From Deinococcus sp. QL22 (GTDB lineage Bacteria; Deinococcota; Deinococci; Deinococcales; Deinococcaceae), in contig NZ_CP097149.1 in assembly GCF_023370075.1 (NCBI RefSeq), positions 2,416,001 to 2,480,000 of the forward strand: 64,000 nucleotides of DNA, in the 5' to 3' direction. The number at the start of each line of letters is the position of its first letter. The stretch's first letter is position 1. The translations under genes and the position numbers were made by a program. Below the pieces are notes generated by a model, which ran no database searches, had not been told where the DNA came from, and saw only the letters and a program-made list of their open reading frames with translations. Shown one piece after another: positions 28,737-37,479 of this stretch.

Positions 28737-29051
28737 ATGACCACCGCTGTTGCTGCCCCCACTGTTCTTGACCAACTTAAAGCCCTATCGCACGAGATTC
28801 GCTTTGATCTGGTGCGGTACTTGGCGGGGGGCGAACGCTGCGTTTGTGACCTTGAAGCTCTGCCCCAATCTAAAGTCTCCTATCACCTGGGCATCCTGCG
28901 CGACGCCGATCTGGTGTGGGCCGAACAGCGGGGCAAGAATATGTACTACGCGCTTCGCCCAGAGCCGTTATTCATTTTGGGTGGCTCACTACTCACCGAA
29001 ATTTTTGCCCAGCCTGTCCACTTGACGCATCAAAATAATTCGATATGCTAG
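28737..29051 (+). CDS. arsR: ArsR-family metalloregulator
   Basis: A 104-residue winged-helix repressor that is released from DNA by arsenite or antimonite. LDQLKALSHEIRFDLVRYLAGGERCVCDLEALP contains the CVC metal site of classic ArsR, followed by the recognition helix QSKVSYHLGILRDADLV and the wing. It heads arsR-arsC-aquaporin and probably represses its own promoter, whose -10 box is enclosed in an inverted repeat. Spacing to arsC is only 7 bp. Confidence 0.9.
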   Translation: MTTAVAAPTVLDQLKALSHEIRFDLVRYLAGGERCVCDLEALPQSKVSYHLGILRDADLVWAEQRGKNMYYALRPEPLFILGGSLLTEIFAQPVHLTHQNNSIC

Positions 29052-29058
29052 GCGGAAC

Positions 29059-29520
29059 ATGACCCGTGTTCTGATTCTGTGCACCCACAATTCGGCCCGC
29101 TCGCAGATGGCCGAAGCCCTTACCCGTGACGCGGCGCGGCGGCTGGGCTTTGATTTGGAGGTGCATTCGGCAGGCACCGAGGCCACCCGCGTGAAGGACG
29201 ATGCCAGGACGGTGATGAACGAGCTAGGCCTGAGCCTGGACGCGCACACCAGCAAAACGCTGTGGAACGTGCCAGACGCCCAAAACTTCGAGTACGTCAT
29301 CACGGTCTGCGATTCTGCCGCCGAAGCCTGCCCGGTGTATCCCGGCCACACCCACCGCCTGCATTACCCCTTCACCGATCCCAGTGGCGGCAGCCTAGAT
29401 CGGTGGCGGGCTGTGCGCGATCAACTCAAGGTTCAATTTGATGCGTTTGTGGGAGCCTTGGCTGAGGGTCAGCCTGTCCCGGCCACCTACGAAGCCAGCC
29501 CCGCCGTCGCGGTGGGCTGA
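29059..29520 (+). CDS. arsC: Arsenate reductase, LMW-phosphatase type
   Basis: Reduces arsenate to arsenite with thiols from thioredoxin or a related donor. The 153-residue protein begins VLILCTHNSARSQMAEAL, the CX5R active loop of the low-molecular-weight phosphatase family. The resolving cysteines are placed in CDSAAEACPVYPG (two Cys), as in thioredoxin-coupled ArsC. HYPFTDPSGG supplies the general acid Asp. The stop is directly followed by the aquaporin ATG. TATGCT about 9 nt before the start could give a second, internal promoter. Confidence 0.92.
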   Translation: MTRVLILCTHNSARSQMAEALTRDAARRLGFDLEVHSAGTEATRVKDDARTVMNELGLSLDAHTSKTLWNVPDAQNFEYVITVCDSAAEACPVYPGHTHRLHYPFTDPSGGSLDRWRAVRDQLKVQFDAFVGALAEGQPVPATYEASPAVAVG

Positions 29521-30207
29521 ATGTCTGTCCCGCTCCCACGGGCGCTGGCTGCCGAGGGCATCGGCACATTTGCCCTGATTTTTTTCGGCCCCGGTGCAGC
29601 CGTGGTGCAGGCGCAAACCGGGGCGCTCGGACATGCGGGTGTGGGATTGGTCTTCGGTCTCACCGTCGCCACCGTTATTGCGGCTCTGGCCCCCATCAGC
29701 GGCGCACACATCAACCCGGCGGCCACCTTTGCGCTGGTGCTGGCAGGCAAATTCCCTCGCTCACACGCCCTGCCGTATGTGCTGGCCCAACTGCTCGGCG
29801 CGAGTTTGGCCGCCTTCACGCTGCTGGCCCTGTTCGGCATGAAGGGGAATGTGGGCGTGACTGTGCCTGCTGGAAGCGTGGGACAGGGGTTTGTTCTCGA
29901 AACGGTCATGACCTTTTTTTTGTTGCTCGTGGCCCTGCGTTCCGGGTTGCCGTGGGTGGTGGGCGGCGTGGTGGCCTTAGAGGCCGTGATGGGCGGCCCG
30001 ATCACGGGAGCCAGCATGAATCCGGCCCGCAGCTTTGGCCCGGCGCTCGCCAGCGGCATCTGGACGGCCCACTGGCTGTACTGGGCGGCTCCGCTGCTGG
30101 GTGCGGCCCTCGCAGTGGCGGCCAATCATTTTCTCAGTCCGGCTGAACCCGTGGAAACCACACCCCATCAGGCGCAGGAATTCGCGCCTACAGGTGAAGG
30201 GCGGTGA
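29521..30207 (+). CDS. Aquaglyceroporin-family channel of the arsenic operon (AqpS-like)
   Basis: A 228-residue MIP-family membrane channel with six helices. Both pore half-helices are present: HINPAATF and SMNPARSFG. In other bacteria an aquaglyceroporin next to arsC replaces an arsenite pump and lets arsenite leave down its gradient (AqpS). Here no ArsB or Acr3 pump is seen, so this is the likely exit route for the arsenite made by ArsC. The ATG directly follows the arsC TGA, indicating coupling. Confidence 0.9.
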   Translation: MSVPLPRALAAEGIGTFALIFFGPGAAVVQAQTGALGHAGVGLVFGLTVATVIAALAPISGAHINPAATFALVLAGKFPRSHALPYVLAQLLGASLAAFTLLALFGMKGNVGVTVPAGSVGQGFVLETVMTFFLLLVALRSGLPWVVGGVVALEAVMGGPITGASMNPARSFGPALASGIWTAHWLYWAAPLLGAALAVAANHFLSPAEPVETTPHQAQEFAPTGEGR

Positions 30208-30307
30208 TGGCGCTGGTTTCGCATCGGAGCTCCTGCCGCCGCTGGCCGTGTACCCAGCAAAATATTACCGTCCTACACGCCCTCTAACCCCTCACAGGAG
30301 ATAGCCC

Positions 30308-30850
30308 ATGACCACTCAAACGCTTCCCGGTCTTGCCACTCAGACCTCAACCTTCGCCTTCCTGTCCGACTTGCGAGGCACCGATCAGCGGCCGCTCGAA
30401 TTTCATCTGCACGGCGTGGTCTTGGTGCCTGCGGGCTACCACGTCACCGAGGTCAAGGCCGTGACCATCGAGGCGATGGACTGCGGCGGCAAGGCGGCGA
30501 CGTGGCGCGAAACGGTGATTCAAGTGATGGACGGGAGCGCCGAAGAAGCGCGGGCCGGATTCATGACCAACCGCAAATTCCTGGCGATCTATGAACGCGC
30601 TGCCAAGCAATTGTCTATCAGGGGCGCCGCCGAGGTGCGGTTTGAATACGGCAACAGCCACACGCCTGCCCTGCAGTACCACGTGACCCACGCCGAGGTG
30701 CAACCGGGGCGAATACTCGTGCATCTGCAAATGCCGGGTGTGCAGTGCAAAGCGGGCGAGGCGTGCGGCTTGCCAGTCGCTACCGCCGAGGCAGGATGCG
30801 CCCCAAAGAGCGGGTGCTGCACGCCACAAGCGCCGATCTATCTAGGGTAG
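30308..30850 (+). CDS. Cys-rich-tailed protein of arsenic locus (possibly DUF6428)
   Basis: A 180-residue soluble protein. The central part (about 30-145) is a mixed alpha/beta domain with ECxG-like [21 protein letters not shown] and a closing [17 protein letters not shown]; from memory it resembles DUF6428 proteins found beside ars genes. The C-terminal 30 residues hold six cysteines (QCKAGEACG then GCAPKSGCC), suggesting metal or arsenite binding. AGGAG lies 8 nt before the ATG. It sits 100 bp after the aquaporin gene, same strand. Function is inferred only from context. Confidence 0.65.
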   Translation: MTTQTLPGLATQTSTFAFLSDLRGTDQRPLEFHLHGVVLVPAGYHVTEVKAVTIEAMDCGGKAATWRETVIQVMDGSAEEARAGFMTNRKFLAIYERAAKQLSIRGAAEVRFEYGNSHTPALQYHVTHAEVQPGRILVHLQMPGVQCKAGEACGLPVATAEAGCAPKSGCCTPQAPIYLG

Positions 30851-30869
30851 ACAGGAGTTTCCTGTTCTA

Positions 30870-32043
30870 GTGGACAGCCACAGGCATGACATGGGTTAGA
30901 CTCAGGAATGGGACGACAGAAGCAGTGGGTTGTGAAGCTGAGTGACGATGAGCGGCAACAGCTGACGGACATGACGCGCAAAGGCGTGCACAGTGCGCGG
31001 GTCATGACCCGCGCACGTCTGCTGTTGCTGAGCGAGCAAGGGCTCCTCGATCAGGAGGTGGCCCAGCGTCAGGGCGTCAATGCTGCGACTGTGGCATCCA
31101 TTCGCAAGAAGTACGCTGAGGGCGGCCTGCAGGCTGCCCTGTACGAAAAAGAGCGTCCTCAGCAGCCCCCGAAACTGGATCCTCAGCAGACGGCGATCCT
31201 GATTGCCGAAGTCTGTCGGGCACCTGATGGTCGGGAGAAGTGGACGATGCAGCTCTTGGCTGATCGTCTGGTGACCTTAGGCGTGGTGGACAGTAGTAGT
31301 GACGAGACGGTGCGGCGCACACTGAAAAAAACGCGCAGGGACCGTGGCAAGTTCAAAGTGGGTGTGTCGCTCAGGTAGGCGCGGACTTCGTCTGGCGCAT
31401 GGAAGCTGTGCTGGACACGTATGCTCAGCCCTACGACGCTTCGCGGCCGGTCATCTGCTTCGATGAAACATCCTACCAGCTGCTTGATCATGTCCGTGAG
31501 CCATGGCCACCCGTGCCGGGAATCCCGGCACGGGTGGATCATGAAGACAAGCGGTGCGGCACGGTGAATTTCTTCGTGGCCTTCGAACCCTGACGGGTCA
31601 ACGTACGGTCACGGTGACCGAGCGACGAGGAAATGCGGAGTTCGCAGCGCAACTCCAGAGCCTGGGTGACGCTCTCCCGAGGCAGAGAAGATCACACTCG
31701 TCCTGGATCAGCTGTCGACACACAGCCCAGCGGCGTTATATCAACCTCTTCCGGCAGAGGAAGCCCGGCCATTGACTCGTCGATTTGAGTGGGTACACAC
31801 GCCAAAACATGCGTCTTGGCTGAACATGGCCGAACTCGAATGGTCGGCCCTGCAACGTCAGTGTCTTGGGCAACGTCTGGCCAGCAAAGAGGCCGTCGAG
31901 CGTGAGATACAGGCCTGGGAAACCGACCGCAATGCGCGGGCGGTGCGCGTGAACTGGCAATTCTCAACACCAGCTGCGCGGGAGAAGCTCGGACGGCACG
32001 ACCCAGCGTGAGAATAACTACAGACATGCCTGTGGCTGTCCAC
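30870..32043 (+). mobile_element. IS630-family insertion sequence, decayed
   Basis: A 1,174-bp element bounded by perfect 19-bp inverted repeats (GTGGACAGCCACAGGCATG at 30870-30888 and its complement at 32025-32043). It is flanked by a duplicated TA (30868-30869, 32044-32045), the usual IS630/Tc1 target. The transposase is broken by three frameshifts, so it cannot move by itself. The right end lies on the recJ stop codon. Confidence 0.93.
30908..32011 (+). pseudogene. IS630-family transposase, three frameshifts
   Basis: The first frame (30908 to about 31360) has the helix-turn-helix part, LLSEQGLLDQEVAQRQGVNAAT. It shifts near 31360 to the frame with VICFDETSYQ (first catalytic Asp). It shifts again near 31590 at FEP/LTGQRTV and near 31680 to the frame with LVLDQLSTHSP (second Asp) and HASWLNMAELEW (catalytic Glu). 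Each shift is explained by a single-base change. The DDE triad is otherwise intact, so inactivation looks recent; programmed frameshifting cannot account for three sites. Confidence 0.9.
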
Positions 32044-34211
32044 TAGTCGTCTGCCACAGCCAATTCATGCTCCGCTGCTTCATGTCCGTCCACTTCCGGT
32101 ACAGCCAGCCCCAGCATCGCGTGAACACTCGCCGTCCAGCCCTGATCGTCCAGCGTACGGTGATGGTGCGCCCATTGCCAGCGGCGGTAGGCGTCGGCGG
32201 CACTTTCCAGGTGCGCGTCGTCGTGCGTGGCGTCTAGCAATGGGTTGGGCGGCGGGGGCGCGAGGTGATGCCGCGTCAGTGCGCCTTCCAATTCGGCCAG
32301 CGTTTTGGGGCCGAAAGCAAAGGCCACCCGCCCCGCCGTGACCCACATCCGTAGGTCGGATTCTGCGGGCAGGGCGTATAGGATCAGTTCGCCGCCAGGG
32401 TGCGGATCGCCCGGACGGGTCAGGGTCAGGCCCGGCACATTGCCGCCCAGATACTCGGCCACTGCGCCCTCGGCATAGGCACTGGCCCCCGATTTCAGGT
32501 GCTGCATGGCCTGTTTGGGATCCAGGCGGGGGGTAGGGGAGAGGGTCGCCGCTCCCCACCCTTCTAAACAGCCCTCCAGCCCCAGCGATGCGGGCAGGCG
32601 CAACGCTTGGCCGTGCAGTTCCAGATTCACCTTGCCCCGGAATTCGTTCAGAACCAACTGGGTCGCCAGGTCGCGGCTGCCGGGAGTGGCGTCGGTTTCG
32701 CCGTATTTCACGCCCTTCAGCGGCCCCACCCGGAATTGCAGACTGTCGCCGCGTTTGCCCACCAGGCGCGTGTCAGTCAGGGTATCGCGCACGTGCCACA
32801 GCGGGGGGCGGTGGCCTTCGCCGTAGGGTTCGAAGCTGGCAGCCTCGGCCACCAAGTCCATCGTCGCGCCCAGTGTGGGTAGGGGAGCGTCTAACAAAAA
32901 GGTCGGCACAGGCGTAGGAAACTGCCGGGCGTAAGCATGTATCCGGTCACGAAAGGCCGCGATATTTTCCGGCGCGATAGAGAAACCCGCCGCGCCGGGA
33001 TGCCCACCGTAGCGTTTCAGCAGGTGTTCGCTGTCGCGGAGGCCCTGCACCGCGCTGATTCCCGGCGTGCTGCGAACCGAGCCTTTGCCCTGCGCGATGA
33101 TGTACACCGGCTTGTGGTAGGTCTCTACCAATTTGCTTGCCACGATACCCATCACGCCCGCGTGCCAGTCGGCGTGCGTGACCACCAGCGCGGGCTCCGA
33201 AGGGTCGGCAATCGTGAGGGCTTGCTCGAACATCTTGTCTTGCAGTACACGGCGGTCAGCGTTGCGCGTTTCCAGGTAGGCAGCCAGGGTGGCGGCCTCA
33301 TGCTGGCTGTCGGTGGTCAGCAATTGCAGCGCGATGTCGGCCTCGCCCAGTCGTCCGGCGGCATTGATGCGCGGGGCCAGAATAAAAGCCACGTCTCGGG
33401 CGGTGGGGCGGCGCACCTGTTTGGTGTCCATTAGCGCCCGCAGGCCGGGATGCGTGGTGCGTTCCAATTCTGCCAGCCCAGCCCGTACCAGCGCCCGGTT
33501 TTCTCCGATCAGGGGGGCCACGTCGGCCACCGTACCCAGCGTCGCCAGTGCCGTGAGGGAACGGGGTTCGGGCAGCCCCAGTTCGGTAAAAATGGCCCAG
33601 AGCAGGTGATAGGCCACGCCCGCTCCGGTCAGGTTGTGCAGCGCCCCATTGTAGCCGCTGGTCAGTTGCGGGTGAACCACCAACGTTGCGGGAAACTCCT
33701 TGCCGGGTGCGTGGTGGTCGGTCACAATCACGTCTACGCCCTGATCCAGCAGCGCCCGCACTTCTTCCACGTTGCTGACGCCGCAGTCCACCGTGACCAG
33801 CAAGTCGGCGGCGGCGGCGTGTTCCTCTACCCGGTCAGGATGGACGCCGTAGCCCTCGTTCAGGCGGTGCGGAATAAAGCCGTGTACATCGGCCCCGATT
33901 TGTCTTAGCCCCAGTACCAGAATCGCCGTTGCCGTCACGCCGTCGGCGTCGTAATCGCCGTGAATTCGGATGCGCTTGTTGGCCGCCACTGACTTCACTA
34001 TTCGCCGCGCCGCTTCTATCAGGGCCGGATTGGGTGTCAGCGTCAGCGGGGGATCAAGCAGTTCACGGGTCAGGCCGCGCCCGTGCAGCACCTGCGCCAG
34101 CGGCGGAGACACGCGCCAGGCCCGCATCACGTCTAGGAGTTCCTCGCGGCTGGCGGGCGGGGCCAGCAGCCAGCGCGGTTCGGGCAGAGTTGTTGCTTTG
34201 ACTGGGCTCAT
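32043..34211 (-). CDS. recJ: Single-stranded-DNA exonuclease RecJ
   Basis: A 5'-3' single-strand exonuclease of the DHH superfamily that feeds RecFOR recombination and mismatch repair; in Deinococcus it substitutes for RecBCD-type processing. The 722 residues contain IHGDYDADGVTATAIL (motif I), VTVDCGVSN, VIVTDHHAPG (motif III, DHH), a central APRINAAGRLGEAD, and the DHHA1 motif RYGGHPGAAGFS. A C-terminal extension of about 130 residues past the OB fold resembles the Deinococcus-specific region. The stop TAG coincides with the IS630 target. Its ATG overlaps the lapA-like stop (ATGA). Confidence 0.95.
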   Translation of the reverse strand: MSPVKATTLPEPRWLLAPPASREELLDVMRAWRVSPPLAQVLHGRGLTRELLDPPLTLTPNPALIEAARRIVKSVAANKRIRIHGDYDADGVTATAILVLGLRQIGADVHGFIPHRLNEGYGVHPDRVEEHAAAADLLVTVDCGVSNVEEVRALLDQGVDVIVTDHHAPGKEFPATLVVHPQLTSGYNGALHNLTGAGVAYHLLWAIFTELGLPEPRSLTALATLGTVADVAPLIGENRALVRAGLAELERTTHPGLRALMDTKQVRRPTARDVAFILAPRINAAGRLGEADIALQLLTTDSQHEAATLAAYLETRNADRRVLQDKMFEQALTIADPSEPALVVTHADWHAGVMGIVASKLVETYHKPVYIIAQGKGSVRSTPGISAVQGLRDSEHLLKRYGGHPGAAGFSIAPENIAAFRDRIHAYARQFPTPVPTFLLDAPLPTLGATMDLVAEAASFEPYGEGHRPPLWHVRDTLTDTRLVGKRGDSLQFRVGPLKGVKYGETDATPGSRDLATQLVLNEFRGKVNLELHGQALRLPASLGLEGCLEGWGAATLSPTPRLDPKQAMQHLKSGASAYAEGAVAEYLGGNVPGLTLTRPGDPHPGGELILYALPAESDLRMWVTAGRVAFAFGPKTLAELEGALTRHHLAPPPPNPLLDATHDDAHLESAADAYRRWQWAHHHRTLDDQGWTASVHAMLGLAVPEVDGHEAAEHELAVADD

Positions 34212-34579
34212 GGCTGGTTTCCTAGTTGGGTCTGTTCTGATCCGGTGGGTGGGGCGGGAGTCAGGTTGGTCGGGGTCATGGCTCCCAAGCGGGCCTGCAA
34301 CGTGGCGGCCAGGCGGTTTTCCAGCGCCGAGCGTTCGCGCACGTCGCGCCTGCGTTTGGCCCGCACATTCCAGAGGGGCGGCACGAACAACAGCGCCGCG
34401 TACATCGCCCCTGTAATCAGAAACAGTGCCACCGCTGCGCCCACTGGCAGGCTCAGTTCGCCGCGTCCGAAGGGCAGGGGTAGCCTTACCACCTGCGGGT
34501 TTTCCAGCGCCACCAACAGGAGGTAAGCCGCCAGCGCCAGCAGCAGCAGAACCTGAACAAACGAAACGAGCCGCATCAC
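34208..34579 (-). CDS. LapA/DUF1049-type membrane protein
   Basis: A 123-residue protein with two transmembrane helices (about 4-27 and 46-70) and a charged cytoplasmic tail, RAKRRRDVRERSALENRLAATLQARLG. ENPQVVRLPLPFG between the helices is the LapA signature (NP.V.v.f). In E. coli the family member assembles with LapB in envelope control; here the role is unknown. The GTG at 34579 is 5 nt after TAAACT; an ATG immediately after it is equally possible. It is coupled to recJ. Confidence 0.78.
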   Translation of the reverse strand: MMRLVSFVQVLLLLALAAYLLLVALENPQVVRLPLPFGRGELSLPVGAAVALFLITGAMYAALLFVPPLWNVRAKRRRDVRERSALENRLAATLQARLGAMTPTNLTPAPPTGSEQTQLGNQP

Positions 34580-34584
34580 GGTCT

Positions 34585-34590
34585 AGTTTA
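34585..34590 (-). promoter_or_regulatory. -10 box of leaderless lapA-like/recJ promoter
   Basis: TAAACT on the minus strand, 5 nt before GTG (8 nt before the next ATG). Confidence 0.5.
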
Positions 34591-34659
34591 GCGCCTGTGA
34601 AGGGTGCAACAGGCGATACAGACCAGTCCTTGCGGGACGGCTGGCCTGCGCCGCGCCGC

Positions 34660-34665
34660 TAGAAT
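34660..34665 (+). promoter_or_regulatory. -10 box of leaderless promoter for UbiA-family gene
   Basis: TAGAAT followed by 9 nt and the ATG at 34675. Confidence 0.45.
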
Positions 34666-34674
34666 AAGCCCGAT

Positions 34675-35706
34675 ATGGTGCCCCGCCTGCGTTCTGTAAT
34701 AACAAATTGTGATGGTTCGCGGGAATCATCCGAGCGGACTGGAACAGCTGCGAAGCAGAGCGAGTGGCAACAAGTACGGACTGGCGGCGATGGACCAACA
34801 TCCGGTGTCGTTGCGGATGTTCGGGAATCAGAGCAAGTCCGTGTAGCCCGCCCCACCCTGCTGCCGCTCTCCCGGCTGCTGGCGGTGTCGCGTCCGGCCC
34901 TGTGGGTCAATACGGTGGGCACGCTGGTCACGGGGCTGTGGCTCAGCGGGCATCTGTACAGCCTCCAGCTAGAATTCTGGGTGCTGCTGGTCTATTTCAC
35001 CCTGCCTTTCAATCTGCTGATTTACGGGTTAAATGACCTGTCTGACCGTGCCGAGGATGCCCGCAGTGGGCGCAAAGGCGGCTGGCAGGGCGCACGCCTG
35101 ATGTCGGGCGAGGGTGCGCCGCTGCTCACGGCGATTCTGGCGGTGAATCTGCCGTTTTTGCTGCTGCTGGCGTGGCTGTTGCCGCCCGCTGCGTCGCTGG
35201 TTCTGGCGCTGTCGGCTGGCCTGTTCGCGGCCTACTCGGTGCCGCCGCTGCGCTTCAAGGGCCGCCCCGTGCTGGACGGCCTGAGCAACGTGGCCTACGC
35301 CCTGCCGCTGGTGTTGCCCGCGCTGGTGCTGGGCGGCCCCGTTCCGCTGCTGCCGTTGCTGACGCTGATGGCCTACTCGGTGGGCAAACACGCCTTCGAC
35401 GCCGTGCAGGACATCCCCGCTGACCGGGAAGGCGGCACGCGCACCGTCGCCACCACACTGGGCGCGGCGGGCACCGCCTTCTATGCGCTGGGGTGGTTCG
35501 CGCTGGCTGGGGCACTTGTGTGGAGTGAAAGCCGTCTGGTGGCATTAACGTTGTGGGCCGTGTGCGGCGGGATGTCTCTGGCGCTGGCCCGCACACCCAC
35601 GCCGGAGTGGGCCGCCCGCCTGTACCCACTCAGCATCGTGTCGCCCTGGGTGGTGGGCACGGTGGCCGGGGTGCAGTTGGTGTATCTGCTGGCGCGGCAG
35701 GGGTGA
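34675..35706 (+). CDS. UbiA-family prenyltransferase (carotenoid-type)
   Basis: A 343-residue integral membrane prenyltransferase. The two Asp-rich motifs are present: [19 protein letters not shown] and [18 protein letters not shown], with about eight helices. Neighbouring crtD-like gene, started by a GTGA overlap with its stop, suggests carotenoid modification, like haloarchaeal lycopene elongases, or a quinone/lipid role. The first about 55 residues (34675-34840) are hydrophilic, low in family similarity and contain a 16-bp intergenic repeat core (AGCTGCGAAGCAGAGC), so translation may really begin further in. A leaderless -10 box supports 34675. Confidence 0.82.
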   Translation: MVPRLRSVITNCDGSRESSERTGTAAKQSEWQQVRTGGDGPTSGVVADVRESEQVRVARPTLLPLSRLLAVSRPALWVNTVGTLVTGLWLSGHLYSLQLEFWVLLVYFTLPFNLLIYGLNDLSDRAEDARSGRKGGWQGARLMSGEGAPLLTAILAVNLPFLLLLAWLLPPAASLVLALSAGLFAAYSVPPLRFKGRPVLDGLSNVAYALPLVLPALVLGGPVPLLPLLTLMAYSVGKHAFDAVQDIPADREGGTRTVATTLGAAGTAFYALGWFALAGALVWSESRLVALTLWAVCGGMSLALARTPTPEWAARLYPLSIVSPWVVGTVAGVQLVYLLARQG

Positions 35707-37214
35707 ACGGTGTGTTATGGGCTATGAGCGGTGAACCGGACACCGACAGTGGTGTAAAAGATGCTGCACTGGGGAAGCCCATCAATCATCTGGCCCCCAC
35801 GCCTTTGCCACGCACCACTGATCACTCACCACTCACACAACGCCCCGGCCCCCCTTCTGGCCGACAATCACGCCCCGATACCGCCATCATCGGCGGCGGC
35901 CTGGCGGGCCTGACACTCGCGGCATTGCTGGCCCAGCGCGGTCATGCCGTTACCGTGTACGAGGCAGATCGCTTGGGCGGAAAGCTTAGGCGCATAGAGG
36001 TCGGTGGCCTGAGTTTCGACACTGGCCCCAGCCTGTTCACCTTTCCCGGCGTGTGGCACAAGGTTCTGGCCCGTCTGCGTGAAGGTTCAGACCCGCTGGA
36101 TTTGCGCCCGCTGCCGGATGGGTTGGGACTTCATCACACGCCGTTTGGTCCGGTGCCCCTGCCTGTGCCGCCCGGTCACGCGCTGTACGCCGACTGGCTG
36201 CGGGTCTGTGCGGCGGCGGCTCCGGTTGCGCCGTACCTAGAAACGCTGCTGACCACGCCGCCCCGCTTCACTTCCCCGGCCTTCCTGCGGGCCAGTGCGA
36301 CGTTGGCACACGCCACCGGGCCGCACTTCACTGCCGAGGGCTGGATTCGGGCGCAGCGGGTGCATCCGGCGTTGGCCCACGCGCTCCGCACCCACGCCCT
36401 GAATGCCGGATTGCCGCCCGCCGATGCCCCGGCCTTGTATGCCCTGCTTCCGGCCCTGATCGCGGGCCATGTCTGCCGTCCGGCGGGGGGAATGGGCGTG
36501 CTGCTGGACAGCTTGCACGGCTTCTGCACGGCGCGGAGCGTGGAATTTCGGGGCGGCGTAAAGCGGCTGGATGCGGCATCGGGAAGCCTGACGCTGGAAG
36601 GGGAAGAGGTGGCCCGACACGATATGCTGGTCAGTGCCATTGACCCGGCCCGGCTCGCAGCGTTGCGGGGCCAGCCCGTGCATTCGCCCCTGCCCCGGCG
36701 CACGGTCAGCGGCGTGGCCGTGTACGCCGCATTCGCTCAGGCTGTCCCGCTCCCCGCCACCAGCATCATTCCCCCCACCGACTTTGCCACCTTCCGCGCC
36801 GCCATGCGTGCCGGGGCATTGCCACCCGATACGTTGACCCTCATCCACGCCGATGGGCCGCGCTTAGCCGTGTTGCTGACTGCCCCGGCCACCGCCCGCC
36901 CGCTTACGCCCGATCATCCTTGGGTTCAGGCGCAACTGGCGCGGGTAGAACAGGTCTTGGAGGTGCCGGGGCTGCTGGCTTCGGCCTCCGCAATTGGGGT
37001 GCTTGACCCCGCCCACTATGCAGGGGGCGGGCATCCCGGTGGCGCAATTTACGGCCTCGGAAACCCAGTCTGGCGCGGCGGCCCGCTGCATCCTCAGCCG
37101 TACCGCCTCTCGCCCCGGCTGTGGCAGGTGGGGACGGGCGTGCACCCTGGTGGCGGTATTCCGGCTATTTTGGGCGGCGCTCTGATCGTGGACGAGTTGC
37201 TGGCAGAGTCATAA
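35703..37214 (+). CDS. CrtI/CrtD-like carotenoid desaturase (FAD-dependent)
   Basis: A FAD-dependent oxidoreductase of the phytoene desaturase superfamily. [36 protein letters not shown] is the dinucleotide-binding N-terminus; [12 protein letters not shown] and the closing [18 protein letters not shown] are CrtI-type. Later-acting desaturases such as CrtD fit the absence of a neighbouring crtB. The GTG at 35703 overlaps the ubiA stop. About 55 residues before the FAD motif are Pro/Thr/His-rich and resemble translated intergenic repeat sequence (TATGGGCTATGAGC at 35715), so the conserved protein may be shorter. Confidence 0.8.
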   Translation: MNGVLWAMSGEPDTDSGVKDAALGKPINHLAPTPLPRTTDHSPLTQRPGPPSGRQSRPDTAIIGGGLAGLTLAALLAQRGHAVTVYEADRLGGKLRRIEVGGLSFDTGPSLFTFPGVWHKVLARLREGSDPLDLRPLPDGLGLHHTPFGPVPLPVPPGHALYADWLRVCAAAAPVAPYLETLLTTPPRFTSPAFLRASATLAHATGPHFTAEGWIRAQRVHPALAHALRTHALNAGLPPADAPALYALLPALIAGHVCRPAGGMGVLLDSLHGFCTARSVEFRGGVKRLDAASGSLTLEGEEVARHDMLVSAIDPARLAALRGQPVHSPLPRRTVSGVAVYAAFAQAVPLPATSIIPPTDFATFRAAMRAGALPPDTLTLIHADGPRLAVLLTAPATARPLTPDHPWVQAQLARVEQVLEVPGLLASASAIGVLDPAHYAGGGHPGGAIYGLGNPVWRGGPLHPQPYRLSPRLWQVGTGVHPGGGIPAILGGALIVDELLAES

Positions 37215-37224
37215 GTCTGGCAAG

Positions 37225-37248
37225 AAAAAACCCGCCGCAGGGCAGGTT
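37225..37248 (-). terminator. Terminator of the 50-aa membrane protein gene
   Basis: On the minus strand AACCTGCC-CTGC-GGCGGGTT is an 8-bp stem (one G-T pair) with a 4-nt loop. It runs into TTTTTT. It lies 19 bp after the 50-residue gene. Confidence 0.8.
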
Positions 37249-37266
37249 CAGGGTAGGAATTTGAGT

Positions 37267-37419
37267 TTAAATTAAGGTGGGGCCATGCACATTCGGGCCG
37301 ACGTAGCCAGCTTCGCGCCTCGAATCGTCGTTGCTGTCCATCGCCCTGTTCAGGCGGGCTTGCTGGCGGGCAAAGTAGGCCATGATTCCCAAAAACAACA
37401 CCAGAAACGGCAGTCCCAT
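37267..37419 (-). CDS. Small single-span membrane protein
   Basis: A 50-residue protein: one helix (GLPFLVLFLGIMAYFA) followed by a charged tail with QARLNRAMDSNDDSRR. GGGAGG lies about 10 nt before the ATG and a good rho-independent terminator follows the stop, which support a real gene. I do not recognise it. It lies between the convergent crtD-like gene and the subtilase gene. Confidence 0.55.
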   Translation of the reverse strand: MGLPFLVLFLGIMAYFARQQARLNRAMDSNDDSRREAGYVGPNVHGPTLI

Positions 37420-37479
37420 AGAGGTCGCCTCCCTGCCCGCAGCGTAGCAGGCAGAGAGGCGGGGCATGTCAGCCGGGGT

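Noticed and set aside
31360..31700. Programmed ribosomal frameshifting in the IS630 transposase
   Set aside because: Three separate shifts without slippery heptamers near them; simple decay is the better reading.
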